The position numbers were made by a program, and so were the translations under genes. From an uncultured Eubacteriales bacterium (lineage in GTDB: Bacteria > Bacillota > Clostridia > Christensenellales > Aristaeellaceae), in contig ONRC01000001.1 in assembly GCA_900320085.1 (NCBI GenBank), forward strand, positions 1 through 64,000: a DNA stretch of 64,000 bases, in the 5' to 3' direction. Positions 24,260-33,369 of this stretch are shown here, piece by piece; the first letter of the stretch is position 1; each line of letters opens with the position of its first letter. The notes below the pieces were generated by a model. The model was not told the origin of the DNA. It saw only the letters and a list, made by a program, of their open reading frames with translations, and ran no database searches.

Positions 24260-26656
24260 TTACATCACCACAGTGATCTGGTCGCCGTCTTTCAGCATGG
24301 CGTCGGTCAGCAATCCGCCGGGGATTTCCCGGCCGTTCAGCAGGGTCTTGCTTTCGCCGCCCTGGTGATGGGCTTTGTTATCCACGGTGATATGCAGGCG
24401 CTTGCCGCGGAAGGTCTTTTCCATGGTAAAGCCGTCCCACGCAGCGGGAATAGCGGGAGAAATCCGCAGGCCGTCGGGCGTGGGACGCAGGCCCAGGATG
24501 CCTTCCACCATGCCCACCATAACGGTGGAGGCGGTGCCGGTGAGCCAGTGCACGTGGGCGCGGCCGGGCTGGGGCGTCTCGTGGCCCTCGATGAACTGGG
24601 AATGCACGTAGGGCTCCACCTCGCGGACTTCGGCCCGGTCGTTGTAGGCGGCGGGGCAGGACTCCTTAAAGTAGGTAAAGGCCCGGTCGCCGTGGCCCAG
24701 CAGCGCTTCGGCCAGGATGGCCCAGCCCTGAGCCTGGCAGAAGATGCCGCCGTTTTCCTTGGTGGTGGGGTTGAAGAGCAGCATGGCCGCGCCGTCGAAG
24801 GCGTGCTGGCGGTAGCAGGGGGTCATCAGCTCGATGCCGTTGGGAGTGTTGAGCTGCTGATACACGGTCTCCATGCTCTTCTCGGCCTGTTCCTTCGTGG
24901 CGGCCTCGGAGATGACGCACCAGCTCTGGGGGTTTAACCACATGGCGGCCTCGGGATCGTGCTTGGAGCCGATGACCGCACCCTCCTGGGTGTAGCCCCG
25001 GCGGAAGCGGTCGTCCTCCCAGAAGTGCTCGTTGATCAGCTTGAGCTGGTTCTCCCGGGTGGCTTTCAGCCAGGCCTTGTATTCCTTGTGCTCGGCGGTG
25101 TCGGGCAGCAGCTCGTCCAACTGCCGCAGCGCCATATAGAACTGGAACGCCACAAAGCTGCTTTCGCCCTGGGCCCCCAGCTTCAGGCAGTCGTTCCAGT
25201 CGGCGTGCAGGCCGGCGGGCATGCCGTGGGCCCCCAGGTGGTGCATGGTAAAGTCGATGGCGCGCTTGAGATGCTCGATCACGGTGCCCTCGTCATAATC
25301 CGCGAAGGGGATGACCTCGTTCAGGAAGTCCTTGTCCCCTGTTTCGGCGATATACTTATACACCGTGGGGAACAGCCACATGGCGTCGTCGGCGCGGTAC
25401 GCGGGATGGCCGGTGGATTTGACGTAGCTGTCCTGCTCGGGGGTGTCCTCATGGCCAGGGTTGTGGGTGTACTTGACCAGCGGCAGGCCCGCGCCGTGAT
25501 GCACCTGGGCGGAGAGCATGAAACGGATGCGGTCCTTGGCCATTTCCGGGTCCAGATGGATGATGCCCTGGATATCCTGCACGGTGTCGCGGTAGCCGTA
25601 GCCGTTGCGCTCGCCGCAGTAAATCAGGCTGGCCGCGCGGCTCCACACGAAGGTGGTGAAGCACTGGAAGGCGTTCCAGGTGTTCACCATGGTGTTCAGA
25701 TTGTCGTCGGGGGTGTGGATGGTCAGGTTGCGCAGCTTGCCGTGCCAGTAGTCGATCAGGGTGCGCAGCTCGGCGTCCACCACATAGGCGGTGTCCTTGT
25801 AGCGCTTGACCAGCGCTTCCGCTTCCTTCTCGGTCTTCTGGCCCAGGATGAAGGCGACAGCGCGGCTTTCGCCGGGCTGCAGCTCCAGCGTGGTTTGCAG
25901 CGCGCCGCAGGGGTTGCCGTTAAAGTTCAGGCTGTCGTCCAGCTTGCCGTCCATGACGCCCTGGGGGCAATTGAAGCGGTGCACGCCCAGGAAGCGTTCC
26001 CGCCGCCCGGTGTAGCTTTCCACCGGCGCGCCCGCCAGACCGAAGAACCGCTCGCTGCCGTTGCTGCCGTCGGGGTTCACATGGCAGAACTGGTTGATGC
26101 GCTCCAGGATATGATCTTTGTGGAACTCGGTGACGGTGATGAACTGGGTGTACTGCATGTTCACCAGATCCTGGGTGTAGAAGCTCTCGGTGGTGAACTC
26201 ACAGTAGCCGAACACGCCAATCTTCCGCGGCTCGTCGCCCGTATTGGTAACAGTCAGCCGCCAGACCTCGTGGGTAGCGTCCAGGGGCACGTAATACAGC
26301 GCCTTGGTCGCGATACCGTTATATTCGCTTTCGATCTCGGTGTAGCTGGTGCCGTGGCGGGTGATGGTGTCGTATTCCTTCAAATCCTTTTCCACGGGCC
26401 GCCAGGAGGCCGACCAGAAATCGCCGCTGTCCTGGTCGCGCAGATAGATATAGCGGCCCGGCTCGTCAAACTGGTTGAACATATAGCGCAGGATGCGGCC
26501 CGCCGCGCCGGACTTGACGAAGCTGTAGCCGCCCGCGTTCTGGGTCACGATGGCGCCGTACTCCGGCGAGCCCAGGTAGTTGGCCCAGGGCATGGGCGTG
26601 CGGGGATCGGTGATGACGTATTCGCGTTTCGCGTTGTCAAAGAAACCGAATTGCAT
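24260..26656 (-). CDS. GH94 disaccharide phosphorylase (chitobiose/cellobiose phosphorylase-like)
   Basis: A 798-residue cytoplasmic enzyme that would cleave a disaccharide with phosphate to a sugar 1-phosphate plus a monosaccharide, saving ATP. Seen: N-terminal MQFGFFDNAKREYVITDPRT and PWANYLGSPEYG, GYRDTVQDIQGI in the catalytic (alpha/alpha)6 barrel, and the general-acid motif HADWNDCLKLG (around residue 490). By eye the GLHADWNDCLKLG and GERNGYGYRDTVQD stretches are closer to N,N'-diacetylchitobiose phosphorylases than to cellobiose phosphorylase, but the substrate needs a test. No signal peptide. AAAGGAGGAG precedes ATG 26656. It is monocistronic and divergent from a sugar ABC importer. 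Confidence 0.87.
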   Translation of the reverse strand: MQFGFFDNAKREYVITDPRTPMPWANYLGSPEYGAIVTQNAGGYSFVKSGAAGRILRYMFNQFDEPGRYIYLRDQDSGDFWSASWRPVEKDLKEYDTITRHGTSYTEIESEYNGIATKALYYVPLDATHEVWRLTVTNTGDEPRKIGVFGYCEFTTESFYTQDLVNMQYTQFITVTEFHKDHILERINQFCHVNPDGSNGSERFFGLAGAPVESYTGRRERFLGVHRFNCPQGVMDGKLDDSLNFNGNPCGALQTTLELQPGESRAVAFILGQKTEKEAEALVKRYKDTAYVVDAELRTLIDYWHGKLRNLTIHTPDDNLNTMVNTWNAFQCFTTFVWSRAASLIYCGERNGYGYRDTVQDIQGIIHLDPEMAKDRIRFMLSAQVHHGAGLPLVKYTHNPGHEDTPEQDSYVKSTGHPAYRADDAMWLFPTVYKYIAETGDKDFLNEVIPFADYDEGTVIEHLKRAIDFTMHHLGAHGMPAGLHADWNDCLKLGAQGESSFVAFQFYMALRQLDELLPDTAEHKEYKAWLKATRENQLKLINEHFWEDDRFRRGYTQEGAVIGSKHDPEAAMWLNPQSWCVISEAATKEQAEKSMETVYQQLNTPNGIELMTPCYRQHAFDGAAMLLFNPTTKENGGIFCQAQGWAILAEALLGHGDRAFTYFKESCPAAYNDRAEVREVEPYVHSQFIEGHETPQPGRAHVHWLTGTASTVMVGMVEGILGLRPTPDGLRISPAIPAAWDGFTMEKTFRGKRLHITVDNKAHHQGGESKTLLNGREIPGGLLTDAMLKDGDQITVVM

Positions 26657-26867
26657 GGGGAACTCCTCCTTTGTTTATGATGCCTGATTTTCATATTTTT
26701 GTACAAATTCTCCAGCGGTATAGGCCGGGAGAAATCGTAGGCCCGTAAGTTGTCGCAGCCGGAATGGACAGCGCAGTCAGAACGCGCTTCCAGTACGGCT
26801 TGACGGATAGAACAAATCCATCCGCACCATGAAACGCACCAAAAAACTGCCATCGTCTTCCATATTT

Positions 26868-26896
26868 ATTGTATAAGATATGGCACAGAAAAGCAA
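26868..26896 (-). promoter_or_regulatory. Promoter of the GH94 gene
   Basis: Minus strand TTGCTT (26891-26896), 17-base spacer, TACAAT (26868-26873). Confidence 0.55.
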
Positions 26897-27088
26897 GATA
26901 TTTTTAATAATTTGGGCGTCCTGCCTCCGTTATCCCAACACAAAGCAGCAGACGCGCCATCCTGACGGCTCCTGTTTACATGATCGTTCATGTCATTTAC
27001 AGCGCTTTTTCCGGCTTTTTGCAATAGCTCATCTTTTGCTTTTCTTTTTTCATTATTTGCTTTTCTCCGAAAAAAGAGAAAAATATTA

Positions 27089-27117
27089 TTTACTTTTTTT
27101 AGCGAATGTGCTACAAT
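27089..27117 (+). promoter_or_regulatory. Promoter of the first sugar ABC operon
   Basis: TTTACT (27089-27094), 17-base spacer, TACAAT (27112-27117) in an AT-rich stretch. Confidence 0.65.
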
Positions 27118-27262
27118 ACATTCCGGGTTTAAAAGAAAAGCGACATGAAACGGAAGAAATGCTTCCGCATTTTATGATGGGTATTCATGTGATCTTATCA
27201 GCGTGCAAACGCTGTAAGAATAATGCGGCAAAGCCGCAAAAGAAAAAAAGGAGGAACCCCGT

Positions 27263-28621
27263 ATGAAGAAGGCTCTTGCTCTGGTTCTGGCTCTCATGAT
27301 GATGCTTGGCTGCATCAGCTTTGCCAGCGCGGAAGACAAGATCAAGCTGGTCGTTTGGTCCTTCACCAACGAACTGCAGGGCATGATCGAAAAGTATTAT
27401 CTGCCCAATCATCCCGAACTGGAAATCGAATTCCAGATTTATCCCACCGATGGCAGCGCCTATGAAAACAAGGTGGACAACCTGCTGGGCGCCAACCCCA
27501 CCAGCGAAGAAGCTCCCGACATCTTCACCCTGGAAGCTGCCTTCGTGAAGCACTATGTGGAAATGGACTGGACCGGCGACCTCAAGTCCATCGGCTTCAC
27601 CGATGAAGAACTGTCCACCGCGTTCCCCGTCATGGCTCAGATCGGCCAGAACGCTGCCGGCGTTCAGAAGGGCCTGTCCTGGCAGTCCACCCCCGGCGTC
27701 CTGATGTATCGCGCTTCCCTGGCTGAAAAGTATCTGGGCGTCACCAGCCCCGAAGAATTCCAGGCCAAGGTTTGCGATTGGGACACCTTCCTCGAAACCG
27801 CCGAAGAACTGAAGGAAAAGTCTGAAGGCGCCTGCAAGATGGTCATCGGCGACGGCGACATCTGGAACGCTTATCAGTATCAGCGCAGCCAGCCCTGGGT
27901 TGTGGATGGCAAGCTGGTCATCGACGACGAACTGCTCGACTTCGAAGAACTGAGCAAGACCCTGTTTGAAGATGACCTGACCCACAAGGGCGCTGCCTGG
28001 GCCGAGACCTGGTTCGCCGGTATGCGCGGCGAAGTGGAAACCCTGTGCTACTTCCTGCCCACCTGGGGCCTGCATTACACCCTGAAGCCCAACTGCGTGG
28101 CCGGCTGGGACGCTGAGAACCCCGATTCCGAAGAGAACATCAAGAACGCTACCGAAAACGGCACCTATGGCGACTGGCGCCTGGTGGATGGCCCTGTGGC
28201 TTACAGCTGGGGCGGCACCTGGATGGCCATCAACGCTGCCAAGGCTGCGCAGGCTGACGATGCCAAGAAGGCCGCTATGCACGACCTGATCTACTTCTTC
28301 TCCCTGAATGAAGACTGGCTGGTGCAGTACGCTGCTGACAGCGGTGACTTCGTTGGTTCTGCCAAGGCCGTGGAAACCATCCTGGCCAACGGCGGCACTC
28401 CCAACCCCTTCCTGGGCGGCCAGGATCACTACGCCATCTTCGCTTCCGCTGCCGCTCTGGCCAACGGTTCTCTGATGAGCCAGTATGACAGCACCATCAA
28501 CAGCCTGTGGAGCGACTATGTGACCTCTCCTTACACCCGCGGTGAAAAGGATCTGGACACTTGCATCGCTGAATTCAAGGCTGCTGTTGCCGCCGCCATC
28601 ACCACCATCACCGTGGAATAA
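27263..28621 (+). CDS. Sugar ABC transporter substrate-binding protein
   Basis: A 452-residue extracellular binding protein of the MalE/UgpB class (KIKLVVWSFTNELQGMIEKY; GAAWAETWFAGMRGEVETL; VAYSWGGTWMAINAAK). The signal peptide MKKALALVLALMMMLGC...FASA|ED contains one Cys but no proper lipobox, so signal peptidase I cleavage after ASA seems more likely. It heads an operon with two permeases. Codon use is strongly biased (mostly GGC, CTG, AAG), consistent with high expression. The sugar is not identifiable. Confidence 0.9.
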   Translation: MKKALALVLALMMMLGCISFASAEDKIKLVVWSFTNELQGMIEKYYLPNHPELEIEFQIYPTDGSAYENKVDNLLGANPTSEEAPDIFTLEAAFVKHYVEMDWTGDLKSIGFTDEELSTAFPVMAQIGQNAAGVQKGLSWQSTPGVLMYRASLAEKYLGVTSPEEFQAKVCDWDTFLETAEELKEKSEGACKMVIGDGDIWNAYQYQRSQPWVVDGKLVIDDELLDFEELSKTLFEDDLTHKGAAWAETWFAGMRGEVETLCYFLPTWGLHYTLKPNCVAGWDAENPDSEENIKNATENGTYGDWRLVDGPVAYSWGGTWMAINAAKAAQADDAKKAAMHDLIYFFSLNEDWLVQYAADSGDFVGSAKAVETILANGGTPNPFLGGQDHYAIFASAAALANGSLMSQYDSTINSLWSDYVTSPYTRGEKDLDTCIAEFKAAVAAAITTITVE

Positions 28622-28664
28622 TCGGCGACTGACCCGAATCTTGGGTTACTGACAAAGTAGCCTC

Positions 28665-28709
28665 GCGGGGCTGTCTCTGCCTGACGGCTGAGGCAGCCCC
28701 GCTTCTTTC
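28665..28709 (+). terminator. Attenuating terminator after the binding-protein gene
   Basis: GCGGGGCTG pairs with CAGCCCCGC around a 20-base loop, followed by TTCTTT. In this position it probably allows more binding protein than permease to be made. Confidence 0.7.
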
Positions 28710-28792
28710 TGCCGATGATATGAATGAAAGGGTTTCGTCATATACCTTTCAGGAATGTTTTCAATCAGAAACACTGCCGCGTGTAGGGGCGG

Positions 28793-28885
28793 ATATCATC
28801 CGCCCGCTCCATTACCGTTACGAATCTTTTAACAGTCTCCAAAGTTAAGATTCACAGAAATCGGGCGGATGATATCCGCCCCTGC
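28793..28885. repeat. Palindromic repeat, family E, copy 2
   Basis: GTAGGGGCGGATATCATCCG at 28793 faces its inverse ending near 28885. It lies between the binding-protein terminator and the first permease gene. Confidence 0.85.
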
Positions 28886-28972
28886 GATGGCCAGCCTCTT
28901 TGTGACGGAAAGCATCCTCGAAAGGTTTCAGCAGTATCGTCGTTTTTGAATTTGGAAAAAAGGAGTGGTCCT

Positions 28973-29932
28973 ATGCAAACGCAGCCAGCGGTCAAGCGCA
29001 AGAGCAAATCGGTCAGCTACAGCCGCTACGGTTATTTCTTTATCGCTCCCTTCTTTATCACGTTCCTGATCTTCGGCCTTTACCCCATCCTGTTTACCTT
29101 CAAGACATCCGTGACTGACGCGGTCGGCTGGGAAAAGGTGCTGAACAACAGCATCATCGGCTTTGAAAACTTCCGCCAGCTCTTCGATCCTGCCAGCCTG
29201 GTATACAGTAAATTCTGGGGCGCGCTGGGGAACACCATTATCATCTGGTTCTTCAACTTCGTGCCGCAGCTGGGCCTGGCCCTGATTCTGGCTTCCTGGT
29301 TCACCGACACCCGCATCCATCTGAAAATGCAGGGCTTCTTCAAGGTGACGATCTTCATGCCCAACATCATCACCGCCGCTACCATCGGTATGTTGTTCAT
29401 GAGCTTCTTCGCCTTCCCTGTGGGACCCGTGAACACCTTCGTGCAGACCAGCGGAATCGCCAATATGCCTATCGAGTATTTCCGTTCGGTGGCCTGGAGC
29501 CGCGGCCTGATTTCCTTCATCCAGTGGTGGATGTGGTGCGGCAACACGATGATCGTCATGATCGCCGGTATCAGCGGCATCAACCCCAGCTTGTTTGAAG
29601 CCGCGCTGGTGGACGGCTGCACCAGCCGCCAGATCTTCTGGAAAATCACCCTGCCCCTCATCAAGCCCATCCTGGTTTATAATCTGACCACTTCTCTGGT
29701 GGGCGGCCTGACCATGTTCGATATCCCCCACATGATGACCCAGGGCAACCCCAACGAAACCACCAACACCGTGGCCCGCTTCATCTACATGCAGGGCTTC
29801 ACCGGTTCCCGGAACTTCAATATGGCGTCCGCCGCGTCCGTGGTGCTGTTCGCCATCATCATCGTGGGTTCTCTGCTGATCCGGTATCTGCTGAATGACC
29901 ACGATCCCAAACCTGCGAAGGGAGGCAAGTAA
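28973..29932 (+). CDS. Sugar ABC transporter permease (MalF family)
   Basis: A 319-residue membrane subunit with about six helices and the family coupling loop FEAALVDGCTSRQIFWKITLPLI (residues about 203-225). ATG 28973 follows AAAGGAGTGG; a TTG 27 bases upstream is open but less likely. It is paired with the MalG-type permease one base downstream. It would share an MsmK-type ATPase encoded elsewhere, such as 32170-33252 or 36542-37615, since the operon has none. Confidence 0.92.
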   Translation: MQTQPAVKRKSKSVSYSRYGYFFIAPFFITFLIFGLYPILFTFKTSVTDAVGWEKVLNNSIIGFENFRQLFDPASLVYSKFWGALGNTIIIWFFNFVPQLGLALILASWFTDTRIHLKMQGFFKVTIFMPNIITAATIGMLFMSFFAFPVGPVNTFVQTSGIANMPIEYFRSVAWSRGLISFIQWWMWCGNTMIVMIAGISGINPSLFEAALVDGCTSRQIFWKITLPLIKPILVYNLTTSLVGGLTMFDIPHMMTQGNPNETTNTVARFIYMQGFTGSRNFNMASAASVVLFAIIIVGSLLIRYLLNDHDPKPAKGGK

Positions 29933-29933
29933 G

Positions 29934-31415
29934 ATGAAAAAAACACGGAAAATCATCTTCCTGGTGTTCATGGCCATCACTGTTATCGCCATGTTCCTGC
30001 CCATCGCGTCCTTTAACGACAATTCCTCTGCCTCCATAGCTGCCGACATCGAGAAGCAGCAGGGCAAGGTAGACAGCGCGCAGAGCCAGCTGGACCGCTG
30101 GATCGCCGGCGGCAAAAAGAGCGAAGCCGACATCCAGAAGCAGCGTGACAAAGTAACCAAGGAGCAAGAGAAGCTGGACGAGCTGGTCGCCCAGCAGGCA
30201 GCAGCCAGCAACGCAAGCGGCAGCGGCCTGAGCTATTCTCTGCTGCCCGGCAAGCTGCCCGCCGAGCTGGAAATCGATATGCAGGTAGTCAACCAGTACA
30301 AGACTTACCAGTGGAACTTTGACGCCTACTACATCTGCATCTGGGCAGCATTCGGATGCTTCGTGCTGGCGGTCGGCCTGGTGCTGCTGGCGAGGGATCA
30401 GCTGGTCAGCAAGCTGTATACCTTCTCCGCTTTCCTGCACCTGATTGGTATCATCCTGATCTGCTACGTTCTCCTGCGGTTGACCGCGTTCCCCATCAAG
30501 CTGCCCTACGGCAACGCCAGCATCCACACGGTCACGGCGGTGGCGCTGATCCTGTGTCCCCTGGTGGCATTTGCCACGCACATCACGGGCATCCAGAACA
30601 GCAAGCGCAGCATGATCTATGTGTTCTGCTCCTTCCTGAGCGTGCTGGCCATCGTGCCCTTCTGGATCATGATCGTCAACGCCACCCGTTCCAGCCAGGC
30701 CATCCAGCAGGGCGTCAGCCTGATCCCCGGCACCTACCTCAAATACAACTGGAACGTCCTGGCCTCCAAGAACTTCAATGTGGCCATCGGCTTCAAGAAC
30801 AGTGCCATCATCGCCTTTGCCTCCACCATCCTGAGCGTGTACTTCTCCGCCATGACGGCCTATGGCTTCAAGGTGTATAACTTCAAGGGCAACAAGTTCC
30901 TGTATGCCGTGGTGCTGGCCATCATCATGATCCCCGGCCAGGTCACCGGCACCGGTTTCTTCATGTTCATGTATCAGTTGGGCCTGGTGGATAACCGCCT
31001 GGCGCTGATCATTCCCTCCATCGCCTCCGCGTCCACCGTGTTCTTCTTCCGGCAGTATCTGGAAGCCAACCTCCAGATTTCCCTGGTGGAGGCCGCGCGC
31101 ATCGACGGCTGCGGCGAGTTCCGCACCTTCAACAGCATCATCCTGCCCATCATGGTGCCCGCCATGGCCACCATGGGTATCATGGCGATGATCGGGTCCT
31201 GGAACAACTACCTGACGCCTTTGATGCTGTTCACCAAGCCTGACCTGAAGACTCTGCCCATGATGGTGCAGGAGCTGCGCGGCGATATCTACCGCACTGA
31301 GTACGGCTCCATCTATCTGGGCCTGACCATGACCGCCCTGCCGCTGATCATCGTGTACTTTGCCTTCAGTAAGTACATCATCGCCGGCGTCGCCCTGGGT
31401 GGTGTGAAGGAATAA
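29934..31415 (+). CDS. Sugar ABC permease (MalG family) with an extra N-terminal four-helix, coiled-coil module
   Basis: 493 residues, about 200 more than a normal MalG. Residues about 270-493 are the standard permease (EAARIDGCGEFRTFNSIIL coupling loop near 385-403; C-terminal IAGVALGGVKE). The N-terminal part has a first helix (7-24), then an extracytoplasmic Lys/Glu/Gln-rich coiled coil (about 33-90, IEKQQGKVDSAQSQLDRW, DIQKQRDKVTKEQEKLDEL). Three more helices (about 135-230) follow before the usual permease core. ATG 29934 has GGGAGGCAAG before it. The extra module could touch the binding protein or the wall; this is inference. Confidence 0.88.
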   Translation: MKKTRKIIFLVFMAITVIAMFLPIASFNDNSSASIAADIEKQQGKVDSAQSQLDRWIAGGKKSEADIQKQRDKVTKEQEKLDELVAQQAAASNASGSGLSYSLLPGKLPAELEIDMQVVNQYKTYQWNFDAYYICIWAAFGCFVLAVGLVLLARDQLVSKLYTFSAFLHLIGIILICYVLLRLTAFPIKLPYGNASIHTVTAVALILCPLVAFATHITGIQNSKRSMIYVFCSFLSVLAIVPFWIMIVNATRSSQAIQQGVSLIPGTYLKYNWNVLASKNFNVAIGFKNSAIIAFASTILSVYFSAMTAYGFKVYNFKGNKFLYAVVLAIIMIPGQVTGTGFFMFMYQLGLVDNRLALIIPSIASASTVFFFRQYLEANLQISLVEAARIDGCGEFRTFNSIILPIMVPAMATMGIMAMIGSWNNYLTPLMLFTKPDLKTLPMMVQELRGDIYRTEYGSIYLGLTMTALPLIIVYFAFSKYIIAGVALGGVKE

Positions 31416-31438
31416 TACCTTTTCCCTTGGTTCATCCC

Positions 31439-31467
31439 GATGCGCCCGTAAGGGCGCATCTTTTTAT
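31439..31467 (+). terminator. Intrinsic terminator of the first sugar ABC operon
   Basis: GATGCGCCC pairs with GGGCGCATC over a four-base loop, followed by TTTTT. Confidence 0.9.
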
Positions 31468-31489
31468 TTTATACTCTTCCTCTTCTCAT

Positions 31490-32045
31490 TTCATAAAAGT
31501 TACGTTGTGAAGGGTGAAAAGCAAAGACGAAGCAGGGGGCTTATTCAGCCCCCTGTACCCCTGAACCAGGAGATTTCATCTCCTGGACCTCCATAGCGGA
31601 AGCAGCTTGATTGGAAAAGAAAGCTTGGTTCCCGCTGATTCAGTAAGTGACGCAGAAGCCTGACTTGGTGCCGTCATGCTTCGGGCCCGGCGGATGAATC
31701 GCCGATGACCGCCTGTGGCGGGAATATCATCGGCGATGAAATCAGGCAAAACGAGCAATGTCCGCATGAAGCGGACTTGCGACGATTGAGCCTGCGGAGA
31801 ACGCCGCCAGTCCGGATGCTTTGCATCCGGGAAAAGCCAGGGAATCATCCGCAGGGGAAAGTTTACTTTCTCCTGCGGATGTTCCCTGGCCTTCTTGGGC
31901 CAGAAGCCCTCAAACTTTCCGTCACCCCAGCGCATCAAGCGGAACTTGTCTGCTTTTCCCAACTGCGTAAAATCGCCTATTGTGGGTCCAGGGGGATCAT
32001 CCCCCTGGTTGGGGTCTGGGGCGAACAGCCCCAGCGTGTATCTTC
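31490..32045. repeat. Composite of many short palindromes, non-coding
   Basis: About 550 bases with at least eight tight inverted repeats: 31533-31555, 31566-31586, 31698-31737, 31760-31776, 31812-31830, 31836-31890, 31988-32008 and 32016-32034. The longest pairs GCCAGGGAA...GCAGG with CCTGCGGATGTTCCCTGGC. A 128-codon open frame on the minus strand (31576-31962) runs through these arms and is judged not real. Neither a transposase nor a known RNA was recognised. Confidence 0.7.
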
Positions 32046-32115
32046 CACGTTGGTCTTGAACTTTGTCCTTGAGAATAAGACTGTTATTATTCTAAAAGAT
32101 GAACAGTATCAAAGC

Positions 32116-32153
32116 AAAAAAAGCCTCAGCGGAAGTACATCTCCCCTGAGGCT
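32116..32153 (-). terminator. Intrinsic terminator after the MsmK-type ATPase gene
   Basis: On the minus strand GCCTCAG and CTGAGGC flank a 15-base loop and are followed by seven T. Confidence 0.88.
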
Positions 32154-32169
32154 GTTGATCATGTTCAGA

Positions 32170-33252
32170 TTATTTGCAGTCAATCACTTTTTCCGTTTCC
32201 CCGTCGAACAGGTACACGCTTTCATAGGGGATGGAGAAGGTGATATCCACGTCGGTTTCGGGGGTGTCGTGGCTGTCCACCTTCAGAATGGCCTGATCCT
32301 TGCCCGCGGTAATATACACGTTGGTGTTGTCGCCCAGCATTTCGGTCAGCTCCACGTTGCAGGTGAGCTGGTAAGCGCCGTCATGCTGGCCCAGCTTGAT
32401 GCCCTCGGGACGGAAGCCGAACACGATTTCCTTGCCCTCGTACTTCTGGATGCCGGGCAGCTTCTTGCTCAGGTCCAGCGGAATATCGCCGAACTTGATC
32501 GCCCCGTTCTTCACCGTGCCCCGCAGGAAGTTCATGGGCGGCTCACCGATGAAGCCCGCCACGAACACGTTCTGCGGCTCAAAGTACAGTTCATACGGCG
32601 TGCCCACCTGCTGCACATAGCCGTCCTTCATGACCACGATGCGGTCGGCCAGAGTCATGGCCTCGGTCTGGTCGTGGGTGACGTAAATGGTGGTGGCGCC
32701 AGTGTTCTGGTGAATCTGAGCGATTTCATAGCGCATGGTCACGCGCTGCTTGGCGTCCAGGTTGCTCAGCGGTTCGTCCATCAGGAACACGCCCACCTTG
32801 CGGATGATGGCGCGGCCGATGGCCACGCGCTGACGCTGGCCGCCGGACAGGGCGCGGGGCAGGCGGTCCAGATAATCCGTCAGGCCCAGGATGCCAGCGA
32901 TGTTCTTGACCCGCTCCTCGATGATGTCCTCATCCACGCCTTGCAGGGTGAGGCCAAAGGCGATGTTGTCAAACACCGTCATCTGCGGGTACAGCGCGTA
33001 GCTCTGGAACACCATGGCGATTTCCCGCTCGCGGGGACCCATCTCATTGGCGCGCTTGCCGTTGATCAGGAATTCGCCGTTGGAAATATCCTCCAAGCCG
33101 GCGATCATGCGCAGGGTGGTGGATTTTCCGCAGCCGGAAGGGCCGACGAAAACAACAAACTCCCCTTTTTCAATTTCCAGATTGAAATTGTGCACGGCGT
33201 GGAAGCCGTTGGGGTAGATTTTGTTGATGTTTTTCAGCGTCAGGTAGGCCAT
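32170..33252 (-). CDS. Carbohydrate ABC transporter ATPase (MsmK/UgpC type), copy 1
   Basis: 360 residues: Walker A GPSGCGKSTTLRMIAG (about 37-52), signature LSGGQRQRVAIGRAI, Walker B VFLMDEPLSNLDAK, switch TIYVTHDQTEAM, and a C-terminal TOBE-type regulatory domain (from about 235). Such ATPases serve several sugar importers. It is monocistronic, ends at its own terminator, and is divergent from an AraC regulator. It lies 750 bases from the ATPase-less importer 27263-31415, its most likely partner. Confidence 0.93.
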   Translation of the reverse strand: MAYLTLKNINKIYPNGFHAVHNFNLEIEKGEFVVFVGPSGCGKSTTLRMIAGLEDISNGEFLINGKRANEMGPREREIAMVFQSYALYPQMTVFDNIAFGLTLQGVDEDIIEERVKNIAGILGLTDYLDRLPRALSGGQRQRVAIGRAIIRKVGVFLMDEPLSNLDAKQRVTMRYEIAQIHQNTGATTIYVTHDQTEAMTLADRIVVMKDGYVQQVGTPYELYFEPQNVFVAGFIGEPPMNFLRGTVKNGAIKFGDIPLDLSKKLPGIQKYEGKEIVFGFRPEGIKLGQHDGAYQLTCNVELTEMLGDNTNVYITAGKDQAILKVDSHDTPETDVDITFSIPYESVYLFDGETEKVIDCK

Positions 33253-33281
33253 GGTATTACCTCCTCAAATCATTTGAGTCA

Positions 33282-33310
33282 TGGACAAAACGGATACTGT
33301 CTGGTATAAT
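33282..33310 (+). promoter_or_regulatory. Promoter of the AraC regulator gene
   Basis: TGGACA (33282-33287), 17-base spacer, TATAAT (33305-33310). Confidence 0.7.
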
Positions 33311-33369
33311 CAGGGTGATCACTTACTTTGCTGCCGGCGCTTCGCCGGGCTGAAAAGGGAGCGCAGAGA

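Larger units (their letters stand above)
26657..27262. other. Divergent intergenic region, GH94 / sugar ABC importer
   Basis: About 600 non-coding bases, clearly more AT-rich than the genes. It holds a minus promoter (26868-26896), a plus promoter (27089-27117), and long leaders on both sides (about 200 bases before GH94, about 140 before the binding protein). I saw no riboswitch or clear operator. Confidence 0.6.

Noticed and set aside
27118..27262. Possible riboswitch in the leader of the binding-protein gene
   Set aside because: The leader is AT-rich and I could not recognise any conserved aptamer or terminator/anti-terminator pair.
31576..31962. 128-codon open frame on the minus strand
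   Set aside because: It runs through several palindrome arms, has no ribosome site, and its residues simply follow the hairpins.
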